From Gammaproteobacteria bacterium (lineage in GTDB: Bacteria > Pseudomonadota > Gammaproteobacteria > SZUA-140): a DNA stretch of 64,000 nt. A model generated the notes under the pieces. That model was not told the origin of the DNA. It saw only the letters and a program-made list of their open reading frames with translations, and ran no database searches. The position numbers and the translations under genes were made by a program. Shown here piece after piece: positions 17,254 through 26,618 of the stretch. Each line of letters begins with the position of its first letter. Positions within the stretch are counted from its first letter, which is position 1. The stretch covers positions 1 through 64,000 of the forward strand of contig JAKISP010000012.1 of assembly GCA_021648525.1 (NCBI GenBank), read 5' to 3'.

Positions 17254-18150
17254 ATGGATGAAGCGCTAGCGATTTCTCTGGAACGTCAGAATAATTTATG
17301 GGTCGGACGGTTTAGTGCAATGGCTAGCCCGTGTGAATTATTGCTGGATACGCCAGATGAAACGCTGGCGTATCAGCTTGTTGCTATTGCTGAGCGTGAG
17401 GCAAAGCGAATAGAGCAAAAATTCAGTCGTTATCGCGACGATAACATCACTTTCAAAATCAATAATGCGTTGGGTCAATCTATTGAGGTTGATGCAGAAA
17501 CAGCTTTGTTACTGGACTACGCAGATCAGTGTTATCAATTGAGTGATGGACAGTTTGACATCACCTCTGGTGTTTTACGTGAGGTGTGGCGTTTTGATGG
17601 CGGTGATGGTATTCCTTCATCATCCGCAATTAAATCAGTATTATCTCGCGTTGGCTGGTCTAAAGTTAACTGGGAATCTTCTATTCTAACCATGGATAAA
17701 GGAATGGAGATCGATCTGGGTGGTATAGGGAAAGAGTATGCGGTCGATCGCGTTGCACAGTTAATTAGACCTTATCTTCGGAGCGGGGTATTGATTAACT
17801 TCGGCGGGGATTTGTGTGCGTTAGGGCCTCGTTTAAATGGTCAGCCCTGGGAAGTTGCCATCGAAGATTCAGAGAAGAGTGAAAAATCACAGGCAGCCCT
17901 GGTGAGTCTTAATAGGGGCTCTGTTGCCACGAGTGGTGATGCACGGCGATTTTTAATTAAAGATGGGGTGCGCTATGGTCATATTCTGGATCCGGTGACA
18001 GGCTGGCCTGTTCCTGACGCACCCCGTTCGGTGACAACCGTTGCATCAACATGCATGGAGGCGGGTATGCTTTCGACATTTGCAATTCTTAAAGGGGCTG
18101 GGGCAAAGGATTTTTTACGGCAACAGGAAGTAGAGTTCCTCTGTCTTTAA
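17254..18150 (+). CDS. apbE: FAD:protein FMN transferase (ApbE-like)
   Basis: ApbE enzymes cleave FAD and attach FMN covalently to a threonine or serine of target proteins. Family signatures are present: MASPCELLL, FSRYRDDN, the SDGQFDITSGVL segment, MEIDLGGIGKEYAVDR, NFGGDL, and the metal-site region SVATSGDARRF followed by GHILDPVTGWPV. The product (298 residues) has no signal peptide or lipobox, unlike most bacterial ApbE proteins, and an in-frame TGA just upstream of the ATG excludes a longer version. It may therefore act in the cytoplasm. The likely substrate in the neighbourhood is the DUF3570 protein. Confidence 0.94.
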   Translation: MDEALAISLERQNNLWVGRFSAMASPCELLLDTPDETLAYQLVAIAEREAKRIEQKFSRYRDDNITFKINNALGQSIEVDAETALLLDYADQCYQLSDGQFDITSGVLREVWRFDGGDGIPSSSAIKSVLSRVGWSKVNWESSILTMDKGMEIDLGGIGKEYAVDRVAQLIRPYLRSGVLINFGGDLCALGPRLNGQPWEVAIEDSEKSEKSQAALVSLNRGSVATSGDARRFLIKDGVRYGHILDPVTGWPVPDAPRSVTTVASTCMEAGMLSTFAILKGAGAKDFLRQQEVEFLCL

Positions 18151-18167
18151 TCATCATTGGCAACGGT

Positions 18168-18208
18168 AAAAAGCCCATGAAGAAGTGTCCGCTTCTACAT
18201 AGGCTTTT
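18168..18208. terminator. Bidirectional terminator between apbE and DUF1501 gene
   Basis: AAAAAGCCCATGAAGAAG at 18168-18185 pairs with CTTCTACATAGGCTTTT at 18192-18208 around TGTCCG, an imperfect but long stem with A and T runs on either side. It lies between two convergent genes and can serve both. Confidence 0.7.
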
Positions 18209-18225
18209 GATTGTAAGTGGATCGT

Positions 18226-19638
18226 TTAGGTTGCTTCGTTTGGTGCAGTTTCATCTAATGGTTGCTCATCATTCAGCACCCCAGTATTTTGAACACCAAA
18301 ATACTTGTAAACTGTCGAAGCGATTGCAAATGGCTCTGCCTGATAACTATCTTCGGTGGGTGAGGTAAACTGTCGATTAACCCCTGAGGAACCAATACGT
18401 TCCGTTTTACCGACGATCTTACCCAGACCCCGCCCCGGGATTCCTTTTCCGCCGAATGTCATGAAATTTTGATTGTTGCCGTGATCCCAGCCAATCGAAT
18501 TATTCAAATTCACATTACGCCCAAATTCACCATAAACGTTGATAATAATATTGTCACGCCCAGCCGCGCTCATGTGGTTTACAGCCACTTCAAGTGATGT
18601 CATCAAATCTCGCATTCTGTCCGGGTACTCTTCCAGGCAGGAGTCATGGTCATCCCAGCCACCCAGTCCACCGCTGCCCATAGAAATGAACAGGCTATCA
18701 GGGTTATTGACCGCAAGACTGACGGCCGCTTTCAGACGGCGTCCAAAATTAGTATTGGGGTAGGTAATTCCTAACCCGAGTAGATCTGCATCAACTCTTG
18801 CCGCATTAAAGCTACTGCTTATAAATTCAGAGAGTTCCTTTCGCTTAGTAAAGGCTTCACGAACTTTTAAGAATTTTTCACCTTGAGCATTACTTCGCGC
18901 AAGTGCTTCAATTGCGTCTTCATTAATGCCAGCACCACCTATTGCTGAATTATTGTTTCTATCGTAGGGATTTCTAAAATTCTGATCCAGCGCGATGTAT
19001 TTAGTGGCCAGTGGAATATCAAGTCCAGCGGGCTGGAATACTAATGAATCACCTTCAAACGAGACAAAAGGTAAAATCATATCTTCCGGTGCCTTACCAA
19101 ATGCATTATGAGCACTTAAAACGGCCGCTACAGTCGTGCCTATTCCAGGTGTATTTTCAGCATCTAGATGTCCAGTCAAGTTTTGAAAGATACTGGTACG
19201 ATGTGTTTTAGAATCTTCTTTGAGGCGGTTAATCGTTCGATAGATACTCATGTCACCAGAGGCGATCAAGCTTTCCATGATCTCACCACCAGCACCATTG
19301 TCACCGCCACCCCAGAAATTATTGGGTGTGATAATAGAACCAGAGTCAGCTGGATCCATATTCGTTGGATATGAATTTTGTGAGTTAGCATTAATATCTT
19401 CAATATTAGTCAGATTCCCAGCCAGCTCAGAGGGCCCACCATAGAGAAATACATGGATAATCTGTGGTAACACCGCCGGACGAACATAGTTCACTTCATT
19501 TAAAACAATATTGTTTGCGTCGCCAACATTGAGTGCTGCCATACTGGGTGAAATAAGATTTCGCCCTCCCAGCATAGATGCAGCTGTGCAAGCACCACCC
19601 AGGACACCAAGATGTTTAAGAAATTGTCTTCTTTCCAT
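18226..19638 (-). CDS. DUF1501 protein with Tat signal
   Basis: DUF1501 proteins are exported, sulfatase-like fold proteins of unknown reaction that are almost always paired with a DUF1800 gene. The product has a twin-arginine signal (MERRQFLKHLGVLGG, then ACTAASMLGG), the family stretches IIHVFLYGGPSELAG and LFISMGSGGLGGWDDHDSC, and the metal-site-like NVYGEFGRNVNLN followed by GWDHGNNQNFMTFGG. The length of 470 fits. It follows the DUF1800-like gene by 15 bases, so the two are one operon. What it hydrolyses or binds is not known. Confidence 0.9.
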   Translation of the reverse strand: MERRQFLKHLGVLGGACTAASMLGGRNLISPSMAALNVGDANNIVLNEVNYVRPAVLPQIIHVFLYGGPSELAGNLTNIEDINANSQNSYPTNMDPADSGSIITPNNFWGGGDNGAGGEIMESLIASGDMSIYRTINRLKEDSKTHRTSIFQNLTGHLDAENTPGIGTTVAAVLSAHNAFGKAPEDMILPFVSFEGDSLVFQPAGLDIPLATKYIALDQNFRNPYDRNNNSAIGGAGINEDAIEALARSNAQGEKFLKVREAFTKRKELSEFISSSFNAARVDADLLGLGITYPNTNFGRRLKAAVSLAVNNPDSLFISMGSGGLGGWDDHDSCLEEYPDRMRDLMTSLEVAVNHMSAAGRDNIIINVYGEFGRNVNLNNSIGWDHGNNQNFMTFGGKGIPGRGLGKIVGKTERIGSSGVNRQFTSPTEDSYQAEPFAIASTVYKYFGVQNTGVLNDEQPLDETAPNEAT

Positions 19639-19653
19639 AATAAGGATTCCTGC

Positions 19654-21195
19654 TTAGTTAATGCTGTTGTTAAAGTATATTTCAGGCAGTCGAGAAACGT
19701 AATCAAAAATAATGCGTGCCTGATTGGGGCGGTTATTTAGATAATTTCGATTGGTGATGACCCCGCTTAAAGTGGTAATTTCCTCCGTAGAGGCTTTGCG
19801 ACCAAGACTACTTAAAAAGAGGTAGTGGATAAAATCCTCATCAGTTAAATCGGATGCTTTTTCAATGAAGTCTGATCCCCAGCTATTATTGTTAGCATTG
19901 CTGCTGCTGTAGCGAGTCAGTAGCTGTTCACGTACCAGTTTATGGTAATAAGAGAAGCTGAGTGAATCGAGTGGTTGAAAGGGCCATCGACCAAGCTTCA
20001 ATGTCATACTGGGTTGTTTCATCTGAGATAGGGTTGGAAATGAAGCACCTCCAGACGGGTCATTTAATCGCCTGAAAAAATTGCTGTCGGGTTTCCAGTC
20101 TACTCGGTGAGCGATATTGAAAAAAGTTTCTTCCACACGTTTTGGACGATCGCTATTAAGCAGGTATTCGCGTGAAAAAATAATAGCGGTAAAGATGTGT
20201 TCAAAACGAGTAGGATTACTGGCTACGATACTTTGTACGAGCATAGCGCGTGTCTCCTGCCCCATATCAACAAAAAAATGATCAACCAGTACATTTACCA
20301 TTCTGGCAATGACTCTAGGATGATTTGAAACGGTGCGGTAAAAATCAAAACAATTATTGATCCATTGCCCCAGCACTTTTTGCGGCACGATGTTTTCATC
20401 GAGGGTGATGACTAACTGGTAATCCTGGTTGTCACCTGTTAAATACCAGTTTTGACAGGCCTGTGATGCTTTGGGGACTTCATCATCTTGATCAAACAGG
20501 CCAAGATAGATCTCGATCATCTCTCGAGTGTTGTCCTCAGGTGAGCGAAATCGACGCCAGTTCTCCTGAGAGATCATGTGCTGATAGATAATCTCACGTA
20601 TGGTCATGTTGGAATTCATACGACTAACCAGTTTGCTATAGACCCTGTGAACATCAAAGTAATCTGCTGAGTCCATTTCCAGCGCGGGTGAAAACAATAT
20701 GGTGTTCGAAAGGTTGTAGGCCATCCAGTGAGTAAAGTGATCTCGACTAACGGGTAGGTCATACATCATCGCTATCGGCATTTCCTGCGAATAACGTGTT
20801 GAGTTGAAATTATAGTTATCGCTAACTTGTTGGAGATACTCGTTGGCATTGGGAAGTTCCTGTGTCATTGAGCGAGCAGTGCGATTGATGAAATCTCCCC
20901 CCTGACCCATTTTTGGTGTAGTTAACCCTTGTTTAAGGTCAAAAAATTCATCGGCAGGAATGCCTTTATAAAGCGTACTCATCAACCGATTTGCCACCAC
21001 ATACTGTTTTTCTGCTGATAATTGCCTGTATTCATGGGAGGAAAGGGCGGCTGCCTGACCTTGGACGACTTGAGCACCAAACATGGTGGTAGAAGCATCA
21101 ACCGCTCCAGCCTGACCCTGAGAGTCAGGTTTGCATGCGGTTAATGCGGATGTCGCTAATATCAGAAATACAGCTCGTTTTATCGTATCTCTCAT
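19654..21195 (-). CDS. DUF1800-like lipoprotein
   Basis: A 513-residue exported protein with a lipoprotein signal ending at C21 (LATSALTACKPD). The helical, YHKLVREQLL- and FNSTRYSQEMP-containing body, its size and its place directly before a DUF1501 gene make it the likely DUF1800-type partner, though sequence similarity to the core family is not obvious by eye. It carries HRVDWKPDS-like and FLSSLGRKAS motifs, the latter resembling the LYxRxPxxxE motif of planctomycete cytochrome-associated domains. Function is unknown. Confidence 0.7.
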   Translation of the reverse strand: MRDTIKRAVFLILATSALTACKPDSQGQAGAVDASTTMFGAQVVQGQAAALSSHEYRQLSAEKQYVVANRLMSTLYKGIPADEFFDLKQGLTTPKMGQGGDFINRTARSMTQELPNANEYLQQVSDNYNFNSTRYSQEMPIAMMYDLPVSRDHFTHWMAYNLSNTILFSPALEMDSADYFDVHRVYSKLVSRMNSNMTIREIIYQHMISQENWRRFRSPEDNTREMIEIYLGLFDQDDEVPKASQACQNWYLTGDNQDYQLVITLDENIVPQKVLGQWINNCFDFYRTVSNHPRVIARMVNVLVDHFFVDMGQETRAMLVQSIVASNPTRFEHIFTAIIFSREYLLNSDRPKRVEETFFNIAHRVDWKPDSNFFRRLNDPSGGASFPTLSQMKQPSMTLKLGRWPFQPLDSLSFSYYHKLVREQLLTRYSSSNANNNSWGSDFIEKASDLTDEDFIHYLFLSSLGRKASTEEITTLSGVITNRNYLNNRPNQARIIFDYVSRLPEIYFNNSIN

Positions 21196-21458
21196 GTCTT
21201 AATGTTCTCTTGAAATAGGGTTGTTATTGTGATGGAGCATTTCTAAATTAAAGAAAATCCACCGCTATACACGGATTAGGCATGAGTATTCAACATTTTT
21301 GACAATAAAAACTTGAGCTATTTCACAACATTGGAAGCTGTACAGGATCAGTGCTGTGACTATTATTGAAATATGCGGGCTGGGTATGGCTTTTAATGGG
21401 ATGTAGCGCTAAGTGACAGCGTGACTAACAAAATGAGCTAATATTTTCCTGTCGGAAT

Positions 21459-21920
21459 TTATTCAATTAGTAGTGCTGCACCTACGTTACGTCCATCTGA
21501 TGCGAGAATGGCATAGGTACGGCAGGCTGCAGCAGTATTCATCACTTCAACCGCTATTCCCTGGTTTGAGAGTGAGCCTAAAATATTGGCAGATGGCCAG
21601 TGGTGGGCTGAACCGGTACCGAGTAAAAGAATCTGGGGGGGGGGGCTGAAGATTTCGAAGTGGTGTTCAGCCAGGTCATTAATGGTGCGGGGTGCCCAGT
21701 CACTCATCAGGCAGTGGGGCATGATAATCAGGCTATTTGTAAGCGTTTCTTTTTTAAGTGTCTGGTGGCCAAATCCTTCATCATCAGACTTATAGGCGTC
21801 ATTAGGGCGAATAATAGTGATCTCACCCGGATGGTAGGCATAAATACCAAAACGACTATAATCCTCATCTAGTGTGATTTTTACGCTCTTACGTGATTCT
21901 GATGCTACTGTATTATCCAT
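21459..21920 (-). CDS. Mth938-like (DUF498/NDUFAF3-type) protein
   Basis: A 153-residue member of the Mth938-like family (relatives include the mitochondrial complex I assembly factor NDUFAF3 and bacterial Xcc1710). The core FGIYAYHPGEITIIRPND, then ILLLGTGSAHHWPS and VEVMNTAAACRTYAILASDGRNVGAALL are family features. The codons for SPPPQ run through an uninterrupted tract of 11 G on the plus strand (21635-21645), which would make the frame prone to slippage. The gene stands alone upstream of and divergent from alaC. Function in bacteria is unclear. Confidence 0.88.
   Translation of the reverse strand: MDNTVASESRKSVKITLDEDYSRFGIYAYHPGEITIIRPNDAYKSDDEGFGHQTLKKETLTNSLIIMPHCLMSDWAPRTINDLAEHHFEIFSPPPQILLLGTGSAHHWPSANILGSLSNQGIAVEVMNTAAACRTYAILASDGRNVGAALLIE
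21635..21645. repeat. Homopolymer tract of 11 G within coding sequence
   Basis: Eleven consecutive G on the plus strand (C on the coding strand) lie in the middle of the Mth938-like gene. The reading frame is open at this length. A one-base change would truncate the product, so it could be a phase-variation tract; it is also a place where sequencing errors are common. Confidence 0.95.
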
Positions 21921-22009
21921 AGTGAGCTACAATAGCGCCTTTTATTTCGGATAGCTAATCTTTAAAAGTTTGATATTATAGGCGTTTATTTTTGGAGTGA
22001 AGTAAGCAG

Positions 22010-23233
22010 GTGATCGAGGAATTTCCTAGGATAAAGCGGCTGCCGCCCTATGTTTTCAATATCGTTAACGATTTGAAAGCGCAGGCGCGCGCGCGCGGTG
22101 AAGATATTATTGATTTTGGCATGGGCAATCCAGATCAGCCAACCCCGCCACATATTGTGGATAAAATGGTTGAGGCGACACAGAGAGGAGATACACATCG
22201 TTATTCGATGTCTCGTGGTATTCCTCGTCTGCGCCGTGCTATCTGCAACTGGTACAAAGACAAATACGATGTCGAGCTGGACCAGGAGAACGAGGCAATT
22301 GTTACCATCGGCTCAAAAGAGGGCCTGGCTCATTTAGCGCTGGCGACAGTAGGCCCCGGTGATGCTGTGCTGGTGCCGAATCCTGCATACCCAATCCACC
22401 CTTACGGCTTTATTATCGCGGGGGCAGATATCCGCCATGTACCGATGACACCAGACGTTGATTTTTTTACTGAATTAGAATCGGCGATCAGAAATAGCTT
22501 TCCGCGTCCTAAAATGCTGGTGTTGAACTTTCCAGGGAATCCAACAACGCAGTGTGTCGAGCTGGAGTTTTTTGAAAAGGTTGTCGCAATTGCACGAGAA
22601 CATCAGATCTGGGTCGTTCATGACCTGGCTTATGGTGAGATTGTATTTGATGGTTATAAAGCACCATCGATTTTGCAGGTGCCGGGCGCAAAAGAGGTTG
22701 CGGTTGAGTTCTACAGCCTTTCAAAGAGTTATAATATGCCGGGCTGGCGGGTTGGTTTTATGTGCGGTAATCAGGCTCTAGTCGGCGCATTGGCGCGGAT
22801 CAAATCTTATCTCGATTATGGCATGTTCACACCGATTCAGGTCGCTGCAATCGCTGCACTTGAAGGCCCACAGGAGTGTGTTAAAGAAATTAGCGATATG
22901 TACTGTAACCGCCGCGACGTTTTATGCGAAGGGCTCAGTGCTATTGGCTGGGCCGTCGAAAAACCAAAAGCAACGATGTTTGTATGGGCTAGAATCCCGG
23001 AAAAGTATCGTGAAATGGGCTCACTCGATTTCTCTAAAAAATTATTAGAGGAGGCGAAAGTGGCTGTTTCACCCGGCATCGGTTTCGGTGAATATGGCGA
23101 TGACCATGTACGTTTCGGTTTAATTGAAAATGAACATCGTACTCGACAGGCGGTGCGTGGGATTCGACAGATGTTTAAAAAGGATGGCGTCCTCAGTGGT
23201 GCCGCAGTTGATGTGACGGGAGATGAAAGTTGA
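22010..23233 (+). CDS. alaC: Alanine transaminase AlaC
   Basis: A class I PLP-dependent aminotransferase interconverting pyruvate and alanine with glutamate/2-oxoglutarate. The N-terminus [17 protein letters not shown] and the PLP-lysine region [16 protein letters not shown] are diagnostic of the AlaC group, with NFPGNPTTQ and [12 protein letters not shown] also present. The 407-residue length fits. The start is GTG. Its stop overlaps hom by four bases, an alaC-hom-thrC order common in gammaproteobacteria and consistent with one transcript for amino-acid synthesis. Confidence 0.95.
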   Translation: MIEEFPRIKRLPPYVFNIVNDLKAQARARGEDIIDFGMGNPDQPTPPHIVDKMVEATQRGDTHRYSMSRGIPRLRRAICNWYKDKYDVELDQENEAIVTIGSKEGLAHLALATVGPGDAVLVPNPAYPIHPYGFIIAGADIRHVPMTPDVDFFTELESAIRNSFPRPKMLVLNFPGNPTTQCVELEFFEKVVAIAREHQIWVVHDLAYGEIVFDGYKAPSILQVPGAKEVAVEFYSLSKSYNMPGWRVGFMCGNQALVGALARIKSYLDYGMFTPIQVAAIAALEGPQECVKEISDMYCNRRDVLCEGLSAIGWAVEKPKATMFVWARIPEKYREMGSLDFSKKLLEEAKVAVSPGIGFGEYGDDHVRFGLIENEHRTRQAVRGIRQMFKKDGVLSGAAVDVTGDES

Positions 23234-24537
23234 AGCCGATTAAAGTAGGGCTATTAGGGCTGGGTACTGTAGGTGGTGGTACTGCCAATGTTCTGGCAAG
23301 GAATGCAGAAGAGATTGCACGGCGTGCGGGACGTGAAATCCGTGTGACACACGCGGCAGCGAGAGACCTTAACCCAGGTGTTAACACCGATGGCATTGAT
23401 GTTTGTGATGATGCCTTTGCGGTGGTGAACAACCCCGATATCGATATCATTGTTGAATTGATTGGTGGTTACGACCCTGCACGTCAGTTAGTCCTGCAGG
23501 CGATCGAAAATGGTAAACATGTGGTTACCGCTAACAAAGCGTTGATTGCGATGCACGGCAATGAAATCTTTGAAGCGGCACAGAAAAAAGGGGTGATGGT
23601 TGCATTTGAAGCGGGTGTTGCGGGTGGTATTCCTATCATTAAAGCGTTGCGCGAAGGTTTGGCGGCTAATCAAATTGAATGGTTAGCAGGCATTATCAAC
23701 GGTACCGGCAACTTTATTCTGACTGAAATGAGAGATAAGGGGCGTGACTTTGCAGATGTATTAGCCGAAGCACAGGCGCTTGGTTATGCTGAAGCAGATC
23801 CGACGTTTGACGTTGAAGGGATCGATGCCGCGCACAAGCTAACAATACTGGCATCAATCGCTTTTGGTGTGCCGTTACAATTTGAAAAGACCTATACTGA
23901 AGGGATATCGAAAATCACTCGTGAAGATATGAACTATGCGGAACAGCTTGGCTATCGCATTAAGCATTTAGGTATGACGCGTAAAACCGATAAAGGGATT
24001 GAGCTGCGTGTTCACCCAACCCTGATTCCAGAACGCCGCTTGATTGCCAATGTTGATGGTGTGATGAATGCGGTGCTAGTACAGGGTGATGCGGTCGGCC
24101 CAACACTTTATTACGGTGCCGGCGCAGGATCAGAGCCAACAGCCTCTGCCGTGGTAGCTGATATTATCGATGTCGCGCGCACGATGACGGTTGATCCTGA
24201 AAACCGCGTGCCTCATCTGGCATTCCAGCCAAATGCTCTGTCGGATACACCAGTGTTACCAATGGATCAGATCGAGACCGCATATTATCTGCGTATGCAG
24301 GCAGTAGATCGTCCCGGTGTATTAGCAGAAGTCACTCAGATTCTGGGAGAGCAGGGCATTAGCATTGAAGCGATGATTCAAAAAGAACCTGCAGAAGGTG
24401 AAAACATCGCCTCTATTATCATGCTGACTCAGCGTGTGATAGAAAGCCAGATGAATGAAGCCATTCGTCGCATTGAGTCGTTAAATGTTATTGACGGTGA
24501 AGTGACCCGCATTCGCCTTGAACAGCTAGACAAATAA
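23230..24537 (+). CDS. hom: Homoserine dehydrogenase
   Basis: This monofunctional enzyme reduces aspartate semialdehyde to homoserine, at the branch toward threonine and methionine. It shows the nucleotide-binding [10 protein letters not shown] at residues 6-15, the catalytic region [10 protein letters not shown] and [18 protein letters not shown], and a C-terminal ACT domain ([20 protein letters not shown]) that suggests feedback regulation by threonine. The start is TTG overlapping the alaC stop. Length 435 is typical. thrC follows after 63 bases. Confidence 0.97.
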   Translation: MKPIKVGLLGLGTVGGGTANVLARNAEEIARRAGREIRVTHAAARDLNPGVNTDGIDVCDDAFAVVNNPDIDIIVELIGGYDPARQLVLQAIENGKHVVTANKALIAMHGNEIFEAAQKKGVMVAFEAGVAGGIPIIKALREGLAANQIEWLAGIINGTGNFILTEMRDKGRDFADVLAEAQALGYAEADPTFDVEGIDAAHKLTILASIAFGVPLQFEKTYTEGISKITREDMNYAEQLGYRIKHLGMTRKTDKGIELRVHPTLIPERRLIANVDGVMNAVLVQGDAVGPTLYYGAGAGSEPTASAVVADIIDVARTMTVDPENRVPHLAFQPNALSDTPVLPMDQIETAYYLRMQAVDRPGVLAEVTQILGEQGISIEAMIQKEPAEGENIASIIMLTQRVIESQMNEAIRRIESLNVIDGEVTRIRLEQLDK

Positions 24538-24600
24538 CGCTCGTCTGCTTCAAAATAAGAACAAAGACGCACCACATTAAATTTTTAAGGAAATATTATT

Positions 24601-25677
24601 ATGCCATTTCGATCTCGCTATACTGGATTGATTGATACTTACCGTGATCGCCTGCCGGTGCATGATGACGCCCGTATTATTAGCCTCGGCGAAGGTAATA
24701 CACCACTGATTCGCCTGAATAACATCCCTGGTCTGCTGGAGTCCGAGGTTGATATCTATGTGAAATTCGAAGGGTTGAATCCAACCGGGTCTTTTAAAGA
24801 TCGCGGTATGACCATGGCCGTTACCAAAGCGGTTGAAGAGGGGAGCGGGGCGATCATCTGCGCCTCAACCGGTAACACCTCAGCTTCAGCTGCAGCCTAT
24901 GCTGCGCGTGCAGGGATTAAGGCATTTGTATTAATTCCGGATGGAAAAATTGCCCTTGGCAAACTGGCTCAGGCAATGATGCATGGTGCGACTGTGATTC
25001 AGATCCAGGGTAACTTTGATGTTGGGATGCAGTTGGTGAAAGATATCGCTGGCCATGCGCCAGTTACCATTGTGAATTCAATCAACCCTTATCGCTTACA
25101 GGGGCAGAAGACTGCCGCATTTGAGATTATGGAAGAACTTGGCAGCGCGCCAGATTATCACTGTATTCCAGTCGGTAACGCGGGTAACATCACCGCACAC
25201 TGGATGGGCTACAGAGAGTATAACGAGCACGGTATCGTCAACAGCCTGCCAGTGATGGTTGGTTACCAGGCCAGTGGTTCTGCGCCCTTTATGCGTGGCG
25301 CGATGGTAGATGACCCTGAAACAGTTGCGACAGCGATTCGCATCGGCCATCCACAAAGCTGGGATAAGGCATGGACCACTCAAAAAGAGTCCAAAGGCTG
25401 GTTTGATGAGTGTACCGATGAGGAAATCCTGGCTGCGCAGAAGATGCTTGCTGAGCGTGAAGGCGTCTTTTGTGAACCGGCATCTGCAGCATCACTAGCA
25501 GGCTTAATCAAAGATGTGAAAAACGGTAAGATCGCCGCTGGCAGCAAAGTGGTTTGTACCTTAACCGGGAATGGGATTAAAGACCCAGATACTGCGATCA
25601 AACAGTGCAAGGCTCCACTTCAAAGTATTGAGGCAACCCTTGATGCGGTTAAGAAAGCAATTCTGGATAACATTTAG
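24601..25677 (+). CDS. thrC: Threonine synthase
   Basis: ThrC converts O-phosphohomoserine to threonine using PLP. The cofactor lysine is K66 in [11 protein letters not shown], followed by [18 protein letters not shown] and the phosphate-binding region [11 protein letters not shown]. At 358 residues it is the shorter class of threonine synthase. It closes the alaC-hom-thrC group; a strong hairpin pair follows the stop. Confidence 0.98.
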   Translation: MPFRSRYTGLIDTYRDRLPVHDDARIISLGEGNTPLIRLNNIPGLLESEVDIYVKFEGLNPTGSFKDRGMTMAVTKAVEEGSGAIICASTGNTSASAAAYAARAGIKAFVLIPDGKIALGKLAQAMMHGATVIQIQGNFDVGMQLVKDIAGHAPVTIVNSINPYRLQGQKTAAFEIMEELGSAPDYHCIPVGNAGNITAHWMGYREYNEHGIVNSLPVMVGYQASGSAPFMRGAMVDDPETVATAIRIGHPQSWDKAWTTQKESKGWFDECTDEEILAAQKMLAEREGVFCEPASAASLAGLIKDVKNGKIAAGSKVVCTLTGNGIKDPDTAIKQCKAPLQSIEATLDAVKKAILDNI

Positions 25678-25695
25678 TATTTAGCCTATATCAGG

Positions 25696-25766
25696 TTTAG
25701 TGATTTAATCACTAAAATTCAGCCACAAAAAAAGGTGAGGATGCTTTCACATTCTCGCCTTTTTTG
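25696..25766. terminator. Terminator hairpins between thrC and carbonic anhydrase genes
   Basis: A 9-bp perfect stem TTTAGTGAT / ATCACTAAA with loop TTA lies at 25696-25716. A second hairpin pairs AAAAAAAGGTGAGGATG (25727-25743) with CATTCTCGCCTTTTT (25750-25765). A and T runs on both sides let it stop transcription of the two convergent genes. Confidence 0.85.
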
Positions 25767-25781
25767 TGCTGACGTTAGCGA

Positions 25782-26618
25782 TTAATTGCTAGTACGTACC
25801 ACCCGGCCATTCAGTGGTTGCACTGGGCGCACACTGGCAGGGAAAAGGTCAGTAAACTGTTTAACCTGTTTGGCAGAGATTGATGCAGGTGTCGCCATCA
25901 CCATCCAGTTCACTCCTTCTGAACAAGGCGGTGTAGTCAATGAACCCGTGTAGTTGAAGTAAGTCAGGTCAACAGGTAGTAGATCAAGCGCATTGATACG
26001 GGTATTTTTAACCGTATTGGTCTGACCGCTTTCTGTTGGCATGTTAGCCCACAGTTTTTCGATCTCTTTGTTTTTGTCACCCGCTTTGAACATCACACCG
26101 ATCACACCTAACTGGCCATCAGCCGCCTTGTGAACCAGATGTGCCACCATGTCGTAGCTTTTGCCTCCAACGGTATGCTCAGTAGGCGCATGAAAATGGA
26201 GTTGTAATAGATCATAGCGTTTACCACCCACAGTAATGTAGCTGCCAGTGTGGTAGTTAGCCTGAATGGTGTGGCCATTATTAACCAGCTCTAATGGTGT
26301 TGATCTGTATTTGAACTCGATTTTAGAGAGCGGGCCGATGGTTACCGTCGATATATCAATCGGTGACTGCTGCATGCCATCACCACAGGTGGCATATTCC
26401 TCTTTAATAACACCCCATGCATGAGGTGCACCATCACCTTCATAGGCCCAGTAATCGGCATGCTTTACAGCGTGGCTGGCTTTTTCAGCGTGGGTTGCTT
26501 TGCCATGGTCATCTGCTTTTGCATCATGATCGTCATCTGAGTCCGAACAAGCAACTGTTAGCATGGCGATGCCCCCAATCGCCACACCCTTCATAAATCT
26601 CATACGCCTGGTTTCCAT
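25782..26618 (-). CDS. Alpha-class carbonic anhydrase, lipoprotein
   Basis: This enzyme interconverts carbon dioxide and bicarbonate with a zinc ion in the periplasm. Zinc ligands are H141 and H143 (LQLHFHAPTEH) and H160 (DMVAHLVH); YTGSLTTPPCSEGVNW is the conserved active-site segment, and C78 with the TPPC cysteine should form the usual disulfide. The N-terminus has a lipobox ending at C24 (MLTVAC) followed by an acidic, histidine-rich linker (residues 25-55) that may bind metal. GAGGCGG precedes the ATG. Periplasmic carbonic anhydrases are frequent in autotrophs, but no carbon-fixation genes are in view. Confidence 0.96.
   Translation of the reverse strand: METRRMRFMKGVAIGGIAMLTVACSDSDDDHDAKADDHGKATHAEKASHAVKHADYWAYEGDGAPHAWGVIKEEYATCGDGMQQSPIDISTVTIGPLSKIEFKYRSTPLELVNNGHTIQANYHTGSYITVGGKRYDLLQLHFHAPTEHTVGGKSYDMVAHLVHKAADGQLGVIGVMFKAGDKNKEIEKLWANMPTESGQTNTVKNTRINALDLLPVDLTYFNYTGSLTTPPCSEGVNWMVMATPASISAKQVKQFTDLFPASVRPVQPLNGRVVRTSN

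Noticed and set aside
22090-22098. GCGCGCGCGCG run at the start of alaC
   Set aside because: It encodes AQARARGE of the conserved protein and needs no special explanation.
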